Below, piece by piece: positions 8,151 to 16,239 of a stretch of DNA of 27,884 nucleotides. The translations under genes and the position numbers were made by a program. The stretch spans positions 1-27,884 of the forward strand of contig NZ_CALKZP010000041.1 of assembly GCF_938002845.1 (NCBI RefSeq). Direction: 5' to 3'. The number at the start of each line of letters is the position of its first letter. Within the stretch, counting starts at the first letter, position 1. A model generated the notes under the pieces. It searched no databases and was not told where the DNA came from. It saw nothing but the letters and a program-made list of their open reading frames with translations. This stretch comes from an uncultured Campylobacter sp. (GTDB lineage Bacteria; Campylobacterota; Campylobacteria; Campylobacterales; Campylobacteraceae).

Positions 8151-8207
8151 AGATTTATCCAGACCTCTTGTTAAAACACATCGTTTAAATTTAATTTGGA
8201 TAAATCT
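8151..8207. repeat. Inverted repeat, 11-bp arms
   Basis: AGATTTATCCA (8151-8161) is the exact inverse of TGGATAAATCT (8197-8207), with 35 bases between. The spacing is long for a terminator; it may be a leftover mobile-element end or part of a structured RNA. No transposase gene is nearby. Confidence 0.4.
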
Positions 8208-8213
8208 ATCTAA

Positions 8214-8289
8214 CCGCCGTTTGATATTGCCGAGTGGGGAGCTTAAATTTAATCAAAATTTTAAAGACGGCGGCGGATCTGTGCCCCAC
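8214..8289. repeat. Two interlocking inverted repeats
   Basis: CCGCCGT (8214-8220) pairs with ACGGCGG (8267-8273), and GTGGGG (8234-8239) pairs with CCCCAC (8284-8289). The second pair straddles the first, which is pseudoknot topology if transcribed. Confidence 0.35.
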
Positions 8290-8314
8290 CGCGCCAGCTA
8301 TTTGCAATCGCTCG

Positions 8315-8344
8315 GTTTAAAATTTGATGAGCCAAATTTTAAAC
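8315..8344. repeat. Perfect 12-bp AT-rich hairpin downstream of polA
   Basis: GTTTAAAATTTG (8315-8326) and CAAATTTTAAAC (8333-8344) around ATGAGC. It lies about 95 bases beyond the polA stop and could serve as a weak transcript end. It is low in GC. Confidence 0.35.
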
Positions 8345-8438
8345 TGGACAAATTTAAGCCCCGTCCTGCTCAAAATTTAAAATTTCGCGCCGTTTAAATT
8401 TCGCTTAAAATTTTAGCCGCGTTTTAAATTTAGCGTAG

Positions 8439-11255
8439 CTACTTCAGCTCGCCCCAGCGCTTGGCGATGTTTAGGCTCGTCTTTAAGGGCACGTTCAGGC
8501 TCGCCGCACTTTGCATAATCTCTTGCGCGCGCTCGCCGAAGCTCTGCGCCGCCTCGTCCCGCACCTCGAAAATCAGCTCATCGTGGATCTGCAATATCAG
8601 CCGCGCTTCGCCACTTAGCAGCGGCGAAATCTCAACCATCGCCTTTTTGATGATGTCGGCGGCGGAGCCTTGAAATTTCGTATTCACCGCCTCGCGCTCG
8701 TAACTCGCATAGACCATGTTGTTGCGCGCGTTTGCGAAGTCGAAATAGCGCCTGCGCCCAAAAAGCGTGCTTACGTAGCCGTCCTCTTTCGCGTCTGATT
8801 TTATGCTTTGCAAAAAATCCTTGATCGTAGAAAACGCCGCGAAATAGCGCTCGATATAGCCCTTCGCCTCGGCGCGCGCGATGCCTAGGCTGTCGCTTAG
8901 CTTGCCCGCGCCCATGCCGTAGATGAGGCCGAAATTTATACTCTTTGCGATCGTGCGGTGCGCGGGCTGCGCGTCGCCGAAAATACTGATCGCGGTGCGC
9001 GCGTGAATGTCCTCATCCGCCCTAAACGCCGCCAAAAGCGCAGGATCGCGCGAAAAGTGCGCGAGCAGGCGCAGCTCGATCTGCGAGTAATCAAGCGAGA
9101 TCAGCGAGTAGCCTTCGTCTGCTAGGAAGCAGTCTCGCACGTCCTTCGCAAAGGTGCCGCGCGCAGGGATATTTTGCAGGTTCGGATTTTTGCTCGCTAG
9201 CCGCCCGGTAGCCGTGCCGGTCTGCAAGAAATTCGATCTGACGCGGTTTTGCGGATCGGCAAGAGCAAGCTGTAGCAGCGGCTCGCAGTAGGTGCTTTGC
9301 AGCTTAAACAGCTCGCGGTAGTCTAAAATTTTATCCACCGCGGGATGTAGCGCGGTAAGATCCTTCAGCACGCTTTCGTCGGTGCTATAGCCCGTCTTTG
9401 TGCGCTTCGCCGCAGGAAGCCCGAGCCGCTCAAAAAGCACGACGCCGAGCTGAGCGGGAGAGTTGATATTAAACTGCTCGCCGCAAAGCTCATAAATTTC
9501 ATCCGTGAGCGCTCGTAGGGACTTTTCGTTGCGCCCGATTAGGCGCTTTATCATCTCCGCGTCGATCTTGATGCCGCATCTTTGCATCTGCCAAAGCACC
9601 CGCACGAACGGAAACTCAAGCTCCTGCGCGAGCTTAAAAAGCGCGGGTTCGAGCAGCTGTTTGAGCTTAAAATACAACCTCAGCGTCACCCACGCATCCT
9701 CGCTCGCATAGATCGTAGCGGCGTCCAGCTCCACGGAGGCGAAGGTCTCGCCCTTTTTGACGACGTCGCCGAAATGCACGGTCTCATACCCAAGATACCG
9801 CGGCGAGATAGAGTCCATCCCCACGGCGTTTGCGGGATCGAGCAGCCACGCTAGCACCATCGTATCGGCAAAACGCGCAGGCGGTTCGATATTAAAATTA
9901 TTTTTCACGATCTCAAAATCGTATTTTAAATTTTGCCCCACGACATATCCGCGAAACAGCGAGCCGATCGCAGCCTTTGCCGCGTCCGAAGAAATTTGAG
10001 CAGGAGCGCCCAAATAGCTGTGCGCGAGCGGGACATAATAAGCGCGCTCCTCATTAAACGCAAACGAAAAGCCCACGATCTTGGCGCTCTTGCTATCGAC
10101 GCTAGTGGTTTCCGTATCGAAGCTCACCAAGGTCTCGGCGCTGACGCCTTCGCACAGCCTTGCAAGCTCCGCGGCATCGGTAATGCAAATGGGCTCAAAG
10201 GGCGTTTTAAAAGCGCTCTCGGAATTTTGTCCGATTGAAGAGGAGCCGCCTGAGATAGAATTTTGCCCGTCTAGCCCCCCTACTGCAGCGTCCAAGATAG
10301 AGCCGCCGCGAGACGGCTCTGCGCCGGAGCCTTTGCCGCCCGCGCCCAAAACGGAGCTTTTTGCGCCCATGCCTTTGCCCTCGCTCCAAAGATCAAGCCC
10401 GTTTTGCTCCTGCAAGCTTAACGCCGAAAGAAGCCTATTTAGCGCGTAGTCTTTTAAAATTTCGCGGATTTTAAAAAGCGGATTTTGCTGCGGAAATTTC
10501 GCGTCCTCTAAAGGCGGGATTTCCAGCTCGTCGTAAAGCGTAGCCAGGCGCTTGCTTATGTAGGCGCTCTGCTTTCCCTCTATCAGATACTCGCGCTGTT
10601 TGTTCTGCGGCAGGCGGTCTAAATTTGAATAGATCCCATCGAGCGAGCCCCATTCGTCTAAAAGCTTCTTCGCTCCCTTGTCGCCGATGCCCCGCACGCC
10701 CGGGATATTATCGGCGCTGTCGCCGCAGATCGCTAAAAAATCCACGATCTGCTCGGGATAGACGCCGTAGCGCTGCAAGCACTCCTCTCTGCCGTAAAGC
10801 ATCTTTTTGCTGTGGCTGTAAATTTTAACGTTTTCGCCGATGAGCTGATACAGGTCCTTGTCGGAGGTAACGATGTTGATTTTATGCGTGGCGCCGTGCT
10901 TTTTGACGACGCTTGCGATGAGATCGTCCGCCTCGTAGCCCTCGCGTCCGAGCGAGTAAAGCCCCATCTTTTCGATCATCTCGATGCAGACGGGCAGCTG
11001 TTGCAAAAGCGCGGGCGGCGGGGCTTGGCGGTTGGTTTTGTAGTTGGGATCGATATCCGAGCGGAAGGTCTTGCCCTTGCTATCCAGAGCGAAAATTATA
11101 TAATCGCTCTTAAATTCCTTCGAAAGATTTGCGATGAAGCTCGCAAATCCGCTCACCATGCCGCTGGGTTTGCCGTCTTTGGTCTTAAGCCCGCTCATAG
11201 CGTAGTAGAGCCTGAAAAAAAAGCCGAACGTATCGATGATCGTGATGGTCTGCAT
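8439..11255 (-). CDS. polA: DNA polymerase I
   Basis: Repair and Okazaki-fragment polymerase, 938 residues, with all three domains. The 5'-3' nuclease is at about 1-285 (YEADD 107-111, TSDKDLYQL 130-138, GDSADNIPG 178-186). The 3'-5' proofreading domain at about 355-530 keeps its acidic residues: D380/E382 in FDTET, D446 in GQNLKYD, and Y516/D520 in YASED. In the polymerase domain, motif A has D722 (SLDYSQIELR), motif B has R767 and K771 (RTIAKSINFGLIYG), and motif C is HDE at 891-893. Residues 292-350 form a Gly/Ser-rich linker between the nuclease and proofreading domains, longer than in E. coli. The gene stands alone, divergent from the DUF2249 operon. Confidence 0.97.
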   Translation of the reverse strand: MQTITIIDTFGFFFRLYYAMSGLKTKDGKPSGMVSGFASFIANLSKEFKSDYIIFALDSKGKTFRSDIDPNYKTNRQAPPPALLQQLPVCIEMIEKMGLYSLGREGYEADDLIASVVKKHGATHKINIVTSDKDLYQLIGENVKIYSHSKKMLYGREECLQRYGVYPEQIVDFLAICGDSADNIPGVRGIGDKGAKKLLDEWGSLDGIYSNLDRLPQNKQREYLIEGKQSAYISKRLATLYDELEIPPLEDAKFPQQNPLFKIREILKDYALNRLLSALSLQEQNGLDLWSEGKGMGAKSSVLGAGGKGSGAEPSRGGSILDAAVGGLDGQNSISGGSSSIGQNSESAFKTPFEPICITDAAELARLCEGVSAETLVSFDTETTSVDSKSAKIVGFSFAFNEERAYYVPLAHSYLGAPAQISSDAAKAAIGSLFRGYVVGQNLKYDFEIVKNNFNIEPPARFADTMVLAWLLDPANAVGMDSISPRYLGYETVHFGDVVKKGETFASVELDAATIYASEDAWVTLRLYFKLKQLLEPALFKLAQELEFPFVRVLWQMQRCGIKIDAEMIKRLIGRNEKSLRALTDEIYELCGEQFNINSPAQLGVVLFERLGLPAAKRTKTGYSTDESVLKDLTALHPAVDKILDYRELFKLQSTYCEPLLQLALADPQNRVRSNFLQTGTATGRLASKNPNLQNIPARGTFAKDVRDCFLADEGYSLISLDYSQIELRLLAHFSRDPALLAAFRADEDIHARTAISIFGDAQPAHRTIAKSINFGLIYGMGAGKLSDSLGIARAEAKGYIERYFAAFSTIKDFLQSIKSDAKEDGYVSTLFGRRRYFDFANARNNMVYASYEREAVNTKFQGSAADIIKKAMVEISPLLSGEARLILQIHDELIFEVRDEAAQSFGERAQEIMQSAASLNVPLKTSLNIAKRWGELK

Positions 11256-11366
11256 AATGAGTCCTCGGATTTAGAATTTTAACGCGTAGTGTATTAAAAT
11301 TCGGCTAAATTTACAAATTCCGAATAGGACTTGACCTACCTCATTTCAAAATTTTAAAATTTGCTA

Positions 11367-11372
11367 TATAAT
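11367..11372 (+). promoter_or_regulatory. Predicted -10 box for the DUF2249 operon
   Basis: TATAAT 28 bases before the ATG at 11401; AAAGGA at 11389-11394 is the ribosome site. A TTGACC at 11331 is about 30 bases away, too far to be its -35. Confidence 0.5.
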
Positions 11373-11400
11373 CGCGCGAAATTTTAAAAAAGGATCAAGT

Positions 11401-11745
11401 ATGGATTTTTTCACAGACTGGCAGGAGTTCGACGCGGCGGGCGCTACGGTGAAATTTTATAAAAAATCGCAAGGCGGCGTGGAGTACATCGGCTTTGATT
11501 CGCGCAAATGCATCCCGCCCGAGCCGATGGTAAATGCATTGGTGGCGCTAAATTTCGTAAAAGACGAAACCAAAAAGGTCGTCATGGTCAATCATAAATT
11601 CCCGATGGGGCTGATCCCGAAGATCGAGTCTAAATTTGACATTGCACGCGAGGATCTGGACGGCGACGCGGTCAAGCTCACCATCAGCCTAAAACCGGGC
11701 GCGGTCAATGAGGGCTTCGATACCGATGCGAAGTGCCACGGCTAA
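11401..11745 (+). CDS. DUF2249-like small protein
   Basis: A 114-residue cytoplasmic protein of unknown role. The stretch GFDSRKCIPPEPMVNALVAL (31-50), followed by VVMVNHKFPMGLIP (60-73), matches the DUF2249 pattern, whose usual form is (L)DxRxxxPPEP...LxAL then a V...H....P.LxP strand. DUF2249 folds are related to TusA/SirA and often occur near nitric-oxide or denitrification genes. Conserved candidates are D33, R35, the PPEP run, C37 and H65. The last residues (DAKCHG) place a Cys-His pair at the C-terminus, which might bind metal. It is first in a three-gene operon with an integral membrane protein 17 bases downstream. Family assignment is from pattern recognition; function is not known. 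Confidence 0.65.
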   Translation: MDFFTDWQEFDAAGATVKFYKKSQGGVEYIGFDSRKCIPPEPMVNALVALNFVKDETKKVVMVNHKFPMGLIPKIESKFDIAREDLDGDAVKLTISLKPGAVNEGFDTDAKCHG

Positions 11746-11762
11746 AGGACTTTAAAATTTAG

Positions 11763-12938
11763 ATGAATATCACGACATTTTCGCCGCCGTTTCGCATCGT
11801 AGGCGGCTATTTCATCTGCGGCTTTATCTTTTTGCTGTTAAGCGCGGCGAGCTTTTTAAAGGCGGATTTCGGCGTGATCCAAGCGCCGCAGACGGCGAGC
11901 TTTTTTCACGTATTTTTGCTGGGTTTCGTAATCAGCATAATCATCGGAGCACTCTATCAGCTTACTTCGGTCATTATCCAAAAGGAATTTTTTACCGTCA
12001 AATTTGCGTTTTTAAATCTCCTCGCCTACGGCGCGGGCGTGGCTCTGCTAAGCGCGGGGTTGCTGCTTTCAAGCATCCCTTTGATGCACGCAGGCGGCAC
12101 CGTTTTGCTGCTTAGCCTATTTTATTTTACGATCTGCTACGCGCTAAGCTTCATCGGCACGCCCAAATGGAGCTTCCCCGCCGTAGCGCTTGCGATCTCG
12201 GCTGCGTTTTTAGCCGTAGGGGTCAGCCTTGGCTTTGCCCTCGTGCTAGCGCTTAGCGGCGTGGAGATTTTCGGAGTGTATTTTTCAGAAATTTTATCCT
12301 ATCACATATACTTCGTGCTGGGCTTCGTGTTTTTCGTCATCGTAGGCGCTGCGTGCGTGCTGCTGCCGATGTTTAGCCTGGCGCACGATCTAAGCTTCGC
12401 GCTAGCAAAAGCTTCACTGGCGCTGTATCTGCTCGCAGGACCGTTTTTGTTAAAAGATTTTGGAATTTTCATCGCATTTGCCGCGCTTGCGAGCTTTGCG
12501 GCTCAGGCGATCTATATCCTAGCCAGGCGCGTGCGAAAAGTGATCGATTATTGGAATTTAAACGTCTATATCTCGCTGGCGGCTTTGGGATTTAGCGCGG
12601 CATTTTGGCTAATGGGTCGCGCGGATACGGCGGCGTTTGGGCTGCTATACGGCTTTTTGTTCGCCTTCATCGTCGCGCACCTTTATAAAATCGCGCCCTT
12701 TCTCATCTGGTATCACTACGTCTCGCCCTTCGTCGGCAAGCGCAAAATCCCTATGCTTGAGGATATGATAATCAAAAAGATCGCCTATGCAGCCTGCGCG
12801 CCGAACGTCTTAGCGCTTGCATGCGCGGGCCTTGGAGCGCTAACGCCTGCGGTTATCTTGCAAGCGGCAAGCATAATTTTGGTGCTAATCAACATCGTAA
12901 ATATCTTTAACTACATAAAATTTGGAGAGGAAAAATGA
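11763..12938 (+). CDS. Polytopic membrane protein, distantly heme-copper-oxidase-I/NnrS-like
   Basis: A 391-residue inner-membrane protein with about 11-12 hydrophobic helices and few loops. Histidines sit in or at the edges of helices: H49 (FFHVFLLGF), H109, H181 (SYHIYFVLGF), H208, H306 and H318. The block HLYKIAPFLIWYHYVSPFVG (306-325) followed by KRKIPMLEDM is the most distinctive. The HxxLLG...GALYQL pattern in the second helix recalls short heme-copper oxidase subunit I relatives and NnrS proteins, but the full set of heme and copper ligands is not evident, so I call it only a distant relative. Its stop overlaps the next start (ATGA). Heme or metal binding is inference. Confidence 0.6.
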   Translation: MNITTFSPPFRIVGGYFICGFIFLLLSAASFLKADFGVIQAPQTASFFHVFLLGFVISIIIGALYQLTSVIIQKEFFTVKFAFLNLLAYGAGVALLSAGLLLSSIPLMHAGGTVLLLSLFYFTICYALSFIGTPKWSFPAVALAISAAFLAVGVSLGFALVLALSGVEIFGVYFSEILSYHIYFVLGFVFFVIVGAACVLLPMFSLAHDLSFALAKASLALYLLAGPFLLKDFGIFIAFAALASFAAQAIYILARRVRKVIDYWNLNVYISLAALGFSAAFWLMGRADTAAFGLLYGFLFAFIVAHLYKIAPFLIWYHYVSPFVGKRKIPMLEDMIIKKIAYAACAPNVLALACAGLGALTPAVILQAASIILVLINIVNIFNYIKFGEEK

Positions 12939-13240
12939 AAGTAACGAAGGAGCAAATTTACGACGCACTTCGCGCCGTGGTGGACCCCGAGGTGGGCTTT
13001 GACGTCGTGTCGCTGGGGCTCATCTACGACGTAGCGGTAGATGAGGCGAACAACGCCAAAGTCACGATGACGCTATCGACTCAGTCGTGCCCGCTGCATG
13101 AGATGATGGTGGAATGGGTGCGCGCGGGTGCCGAGAGCGTGGAGGGTATCGGTGAGGTGGAGATCGATCTCGTCTTTGAGCCGATGTGGAATATCGATAT
13201 GGCAGAGGATCACGTCAAAGAAGCGCTTGGTAGATTTTAA
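12935..13240 (+). CDS. MIP18/DUF59 family protein (SufT/PaaD-like)
   Basis: A 101-residue protein of the family used in iron-sulfur cluster assembly or maturation. DPEVGFDVVSLGLIYDV (17-33) is the family's opening block. STQSCPLHEMM carries the conserved cysteine C52, and FEPMWNIDMAED matches the usual (W)xPxWxxxxMxxx closing motif. It is coupled to the membrane-protein gene by a 4-base overlap, and it ends the operon. In other bacteria such proteins help mature Fe-S enzymes; here the likely client or partner is the membrane protein or the DUF2249 protein, which is inference. No suf or isc genes lie nearby. Confidence 0.82.
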   Translation: MKVTKEQIYDALRAVVDPEVGFDVVSLGLIYDVAVDEANNAKVTMTLSTQSCPLHEMMVEWVRAGAESVEGIGEVEIDLVFEPMWNIDMAEDHVKEALGRF

Positions 13241-13315
13241 GCAGCTTTGCCGCGCCCAGTAGTTTAAGCTTTGAAATTCTAAAATTAGATTTCAAATTTA
13301 TACCTAGGGGCTACT

Positions 13316-14404
13316 ATGAAAAAATTTACCGACGGCAAGAAAGAAATTCTACTTCAAACGCAAGGGCTTAGTTTGATTTCAAAGACGTTACAAAACGACA
13401 AAGAAAGGCTGAGCTCTAAAGAATTCGCAAACCACGATGCTCTGCAAAAAGCTTTCGTAAAAAAGCAAGTTGATGCCCTAAAAAAGGGCTTCATCTACGA
13501 AAACAAAGAAGCAAAATTCGGCGAGGCAATAGCGCATGCCTATATTGGCGGCGGATACAGCGGGGCGCTTGGATTTGCCGAGTTTGAGGATAAATTTTAC
13601 GTCTATAAATGTAATTTTGACGAGCACGGCTGCGATTATTTAATCGTGCTGGACGGCGAGCTAAAAACTCTTGCGCAAATTGAGCTACCAAAAATTTTAG
13701 CATGGAAAATGACTGCTACCGAAAAAGCTTTAGTGCTTGATTTGGATCACGAATTCTTTCTTTTTGACGGAGAGAAATTCAGCAGGCTTTTTGAAGCCTG
13801 GGGTATCATAGGAGGAGGCTTTAGCTCTGCTCTAAGCGGCAACGGCGAAATTCTAGCCTGCAGCACGGATGGAATTTTAGCTTTCGGAAGCGACAAGAAG
13901 CTAAATTTTAAAACGGAATTTTCTGCAAAAGCAATAGGCTTCGGCAATAAAATTTGCGTAGCCTGTGGGGATGAAGGTGGCAAAAATATCGCTAGGCTCT
14001 ACCGCCTAAAAGACTTCGCCGAGCTTTGCCGTATCGAATGCGACGTAGGTTATATCCACTCCCTAAACGTGGGGCTTATCAAAAATGACGCGATTTTGGT
14101 CGTAAATAACGGCTTTGATGAGCTGTATTTTTGGGACGTCGCAAGCAAAAAGCGTCTAAGCGTACCAAAAAGCTTGCCAAGAAGCGTAATGAGGTTTGCC
14201 GCAAACAATCAAATCTTTCTTACGTATTTTTATGGCAGGTTTAAAGCATTCAGCTTGGAGGATTTTCGCCTCTTAGGTGAGTTTGAGTGCGAGCACTGCG
14301 TCAAAACTGCTGCTATTAAAATCTCAGGCGAGCGCCTTTACGTCCGCACCGACTACGGATTTTTTAGCATTTATTATTTAGCCGAGAATGGAATTAAAAT
14401 TTAA
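13316..14404 (+). CDS. WGR-like domain plus beta-propeller-like protein, function unknown
   Basis: A 362-residue, probably cytoplasmic protein with no signal peptide. Residues about 10-62 (LSLISKT...SSKEFANHDALQKAF...KKGFIYE) resemble a WGR domain, although the name-giving WGR residues are not clear. From about 75 to 360 there are repeated short beta-rich units ending in aromatic pairs, such as FYVYKC, FFLFDG, LYFWDV, FKAFSLEDF and FSIYYL, consistent with a WD40/PQQ-like propeller of six or seven blades. I do not recognise a known orthologue. The gene stands alone, 75 bases after the MIP18 gene, with a weak ribosome site (GGGG at about 13306), and is convergent with ppx. Confidence 0.5.
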   Translation: MKKFTDGKKEILLQTQGLSLISKTLQNDKERLSSKEFANHDALQKAFVKKQVDALKKGFIYENKEAKFGEAIAHAYIGGGYSGALGFAEFEDKFYVYKCNFDEHGCDYLIVLDGELKTLAQIELPKILAWKMTATEKALVLDLDHEFFLFDGEKFSRLFEAWGIIGGGFSSALSGNGEILACSTDGILAFGSDKKLNFKTEFSAKAIGFGNKICVACGDEGGKNIARLYRLKDFAELCRIECDVGYIHSLNVGLIKNDAILVVNNGFDELYFWDVASKKRLSVPKSLPRSVMRFAANNQIFLTYFYGRFKAFSLEDFRLLGEFECEHCVKTAAIKISGERLYVRTDYGFFSIYYLAENGIKI

Positions 14405-14501
14405 AAAGCGCTATTGATAGGGATTTATCGCCCGCTTCAAGCTCATAAAATTAAACGAACTCCGCCCGCCTTAAGCTTGCGCGACAAGCAGGGGTGGCTA
14501 T

Positions 14502-15944
14502 TTAAAGGAATTTTATCGCAAATATCGCAGGTTTTGCGAGCTTTTTAAGGCTTCCTTTAAGCATTATCAAATTATCCGCGCCGGAGATTTTAAGAGTGGA
14601 GTTTTCAAAGCTAAATTCTAAATTTTTTAGCGCATTTTCGCTTAGAAGGCGCGCAAGCTCCAAAATATAGCTCAGCCAGGCGAGCTTGCCGGCATCGGGC
14701 AAAATCGCGCTCAAAGGCGCGAACGTAGCGCCCAGCTCGCGCTTTCCGTGCATCGAGATGATCGCGGCTATGAGCGCCTTTTCTTTGTGCGTCGTGCGGT
14801 AGTTTAGCCCGCCGAGCACCATATCCGCGCTGGTTTCGTGCTTGGCATAAAAGCCGATCGCCCGCCCGATCTCGCAAAGCGATGCTGCGGTCTGCAGAAT
14901 TTTAATATATTTTTCGCCCAAGCCGTGTAGAGGCGATAGCGCGCAAAACAGCGCCTTTGCGAACTTCGGAGCCTCGCTCGGCTCGGAAGCGAAGCGATCT
15001 TTAAGGCTTCTTAGGCTCGGATTAAAGCCTCTAGGTAGGTTTGCGCCGCGTAGAATTGAGCTTAAAAACGCCCCCTCTCGCACTCCCACGCCGCTTGTGA
15101 TGATCTTTTTCGCTCCCAGGCGCCTTACGATCTTATCAAAGATGATGGCGCCCTCTCTGATTGTGTCGTAGCGGTCCTTTTTGATCGGGAATTTCGCCAG
15201 ATCAAGCGTCTTTGCGCTCATCAGCTTGGCAAAAAACGGCGCGTATTTTTCATAATCATAGCTGAAATTATGCACGATTTTTAGCGGGTGGTTTTGCAGG
15301 CTCATCACGGCGCCGGAAAGCGCTCGCGCGGAGCCGCCCATTACGATTAAATTTTGCGTGCGAAACTCGGCGCCGAGCTGCGAGATCGCGCTGTTTATGT
15401 ATTTCTCCAGCCCCTTCGTGTCGCCGCGGTCGAAAAACAGCTCCTTTAGCCGCACCGTGCCTAAATTTAGAGAAATTTTATTTTCTATCCTGCCGTTTTT
15501 TATGTAAGCAAGCTCGGTCGAGCCGCCGCCGATGTCAAGCGTAACGCCCTCGGAAAAGTCGCTAAGTAAATTCTGCGCCGCATAAGCGCCCAGATACGCC
15601 TCCATCTGCCCGTCTATCTTGCGGATTGTAATGCCCGTTTGCTTGCGGACGAGATTTATAAACTCGGCTCCATTCGGAGCATCGCGAAGCGCGGACGTAC
15701 CGATGCAAAGCACGCGTTTGGCCTTGTAATTGCATACCAGGGTTTTAAATTTTTTAAATGCGAGTAGGCATTTTTGCATCGCTTCGGAAGTTAAAATTCC
15801 GCCGTTTTCGTAAGCGCCTTCGCCTAGGCGGATCTTGATCTTGTGCTCGGCCAAAATGAAAAATCCAAGCCTGCTCGTGCGCTCGAAAATCACGGCTCTG
15901 GCGGAATTTGAGCCCAGATCTATGACGGCGACGCGCTTGGGCAT
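14502..15944 (-). CDS. ppx: Ppx/GppA family phosphatase (exopolyphosphatase)
   Basis: Hydrolyses polyphosphate chains or pppGpp; links stringent response and phosphate stores. The 480 residues match the two-part family: an ASKHA-fold N-terminal half with DLGSNS (9-14), GTSALRDAPNG (82-92) and DIGGGSTEL (137-145), then a helical HD-like C-terminal half from about 320. In the catalytic-glutamate segment the usual E-E pair reads M-E (DGQMEA, 111-116), so one acidic residue is replaced. Whether this matters depends on which of the two is catalytic. The gene directly abuts the ferredoxin gene and closes a minus-strand run from plsY. C. jejuni has the same ppx-fdxB neighbourhood as I recall. Ppx and GppA cannot be separated by sequence alone. 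Confidence 0.88.
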   Translation of the reverse strand: MPKRVAVIDLGSNSARAVIFERTSRLGFFILAEHKIKIRLGEGAYENGGILTSEAMQKCLLAFKKFKTLVCNYKAKRVLCIGTSALRDAPNGAEFINLVRKQTGITIRKIDGQMEAYLGAYAAQNLLSDFSEGVTLDIGGGSTELAYIKNGRIENKISLNLGTVRLKELFFDRGDTKGLEKYINSAISQLGAEFRTQNLIVMGGSARALSGAVMSLQNHPLKIVHNFSYDYEKYAPFFAKLMSAKTLDLAKFPIKKDRYDTIREGAIIFDKIVRRLGAKKIITSGVGVREGAFLSSILRGANLPRGFNPSLRSLKDRFASEPSEAPKFAKALFCALSPLHGLGEKYIKILQTAASLCEIGRAIGFYAKHETSADMVLGGLNYRTTHKEKALIAAIISMHGKRELGATFAPLSAILPDAGKLAWLSYILELARLLSENALKNLEFSFENSTLKISGADNLIMLKGSLKKLAKPAIFAIKFL

Positions 15945-16190
15945 TTAAATTTCCATATGGACATGTTTGTATTTCAGCTCGTCTGCCGTCTCGATATTAT
16001 CGGGGTCGGTGATGATACACTCGACGGGACAAACCACGATGCAAGCGGGCTCGGAGTAATCATCTACGCACTCGCAACATCGATCGGCATCTATGATGTA
16101 TATCGGCTCATCCTCAAAAATCGCTTCATTAGGGCATTCCTCGCGGCACGCGTCGCAACTGATGCATTCTTTTGTAATCAACAATGACAT
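15945..16190 (-). CDS. fdxB: YfhL-type 2[4Fe-4S] ferredoxin
   Basis: An 81-residue electron carrier. Cluster 1 ligands are C9, C12, C15 and C19-P. The second site is C38-x2-C41-x8-C50-x3-C54-P, the widened spacing of Allochromatium/YfhL-type ferredoxins. Extra cysteines C39 and C58 lie beside it. It sits between the kinase and ppx genes with a 49-base gap upstream and none downstream. The symbol follows the C. jejuni gene at the equivalent place, from memory. Redox partner unknown. Confidence 0.88.
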   Translation of the reverse strand: MSLLITKECISCDACREECPNEAIFEDEPIYIIDADRCCECVDDYSEPACIVVCPVECIITDPDNIETADELKYKHVHMEI

Positions 16191-16239
16191 ATAATTTTAC
16201 CTTACGAAAAAATTTATGGCGTTTATACCATAAAAAGCT

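Larger units (their letters stand above)
8128..8397 (+). other. Gene-free 646-base gap (7793-8438) with an 89-codon open frame lacking a start
   Basis: Apart from hairpins I see no intact gene between the PLP enzyme and polA. One plus frame is open from 8128 to TAA 8395-8397, ending in KLDKFKPRPAQNLKFRAV. It has no convincing start or ribosome site, and much of it is made of AAATTT words read as Lys-Phe. It may be a gene remnant or chance. Confidence 0.2.

Noticed and set aside
8461..11282. Many plus-strand frames of 60-156 codons opposite polA
   Set aside because: They are antisense shadows of a high-GC gene; polA has every expected motif.
11331..11372. TTGACC paired with TATAAT as a full sigma-70 promoter
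   Set aside because: The spacing is about 30 bases, well beyond 16-18.
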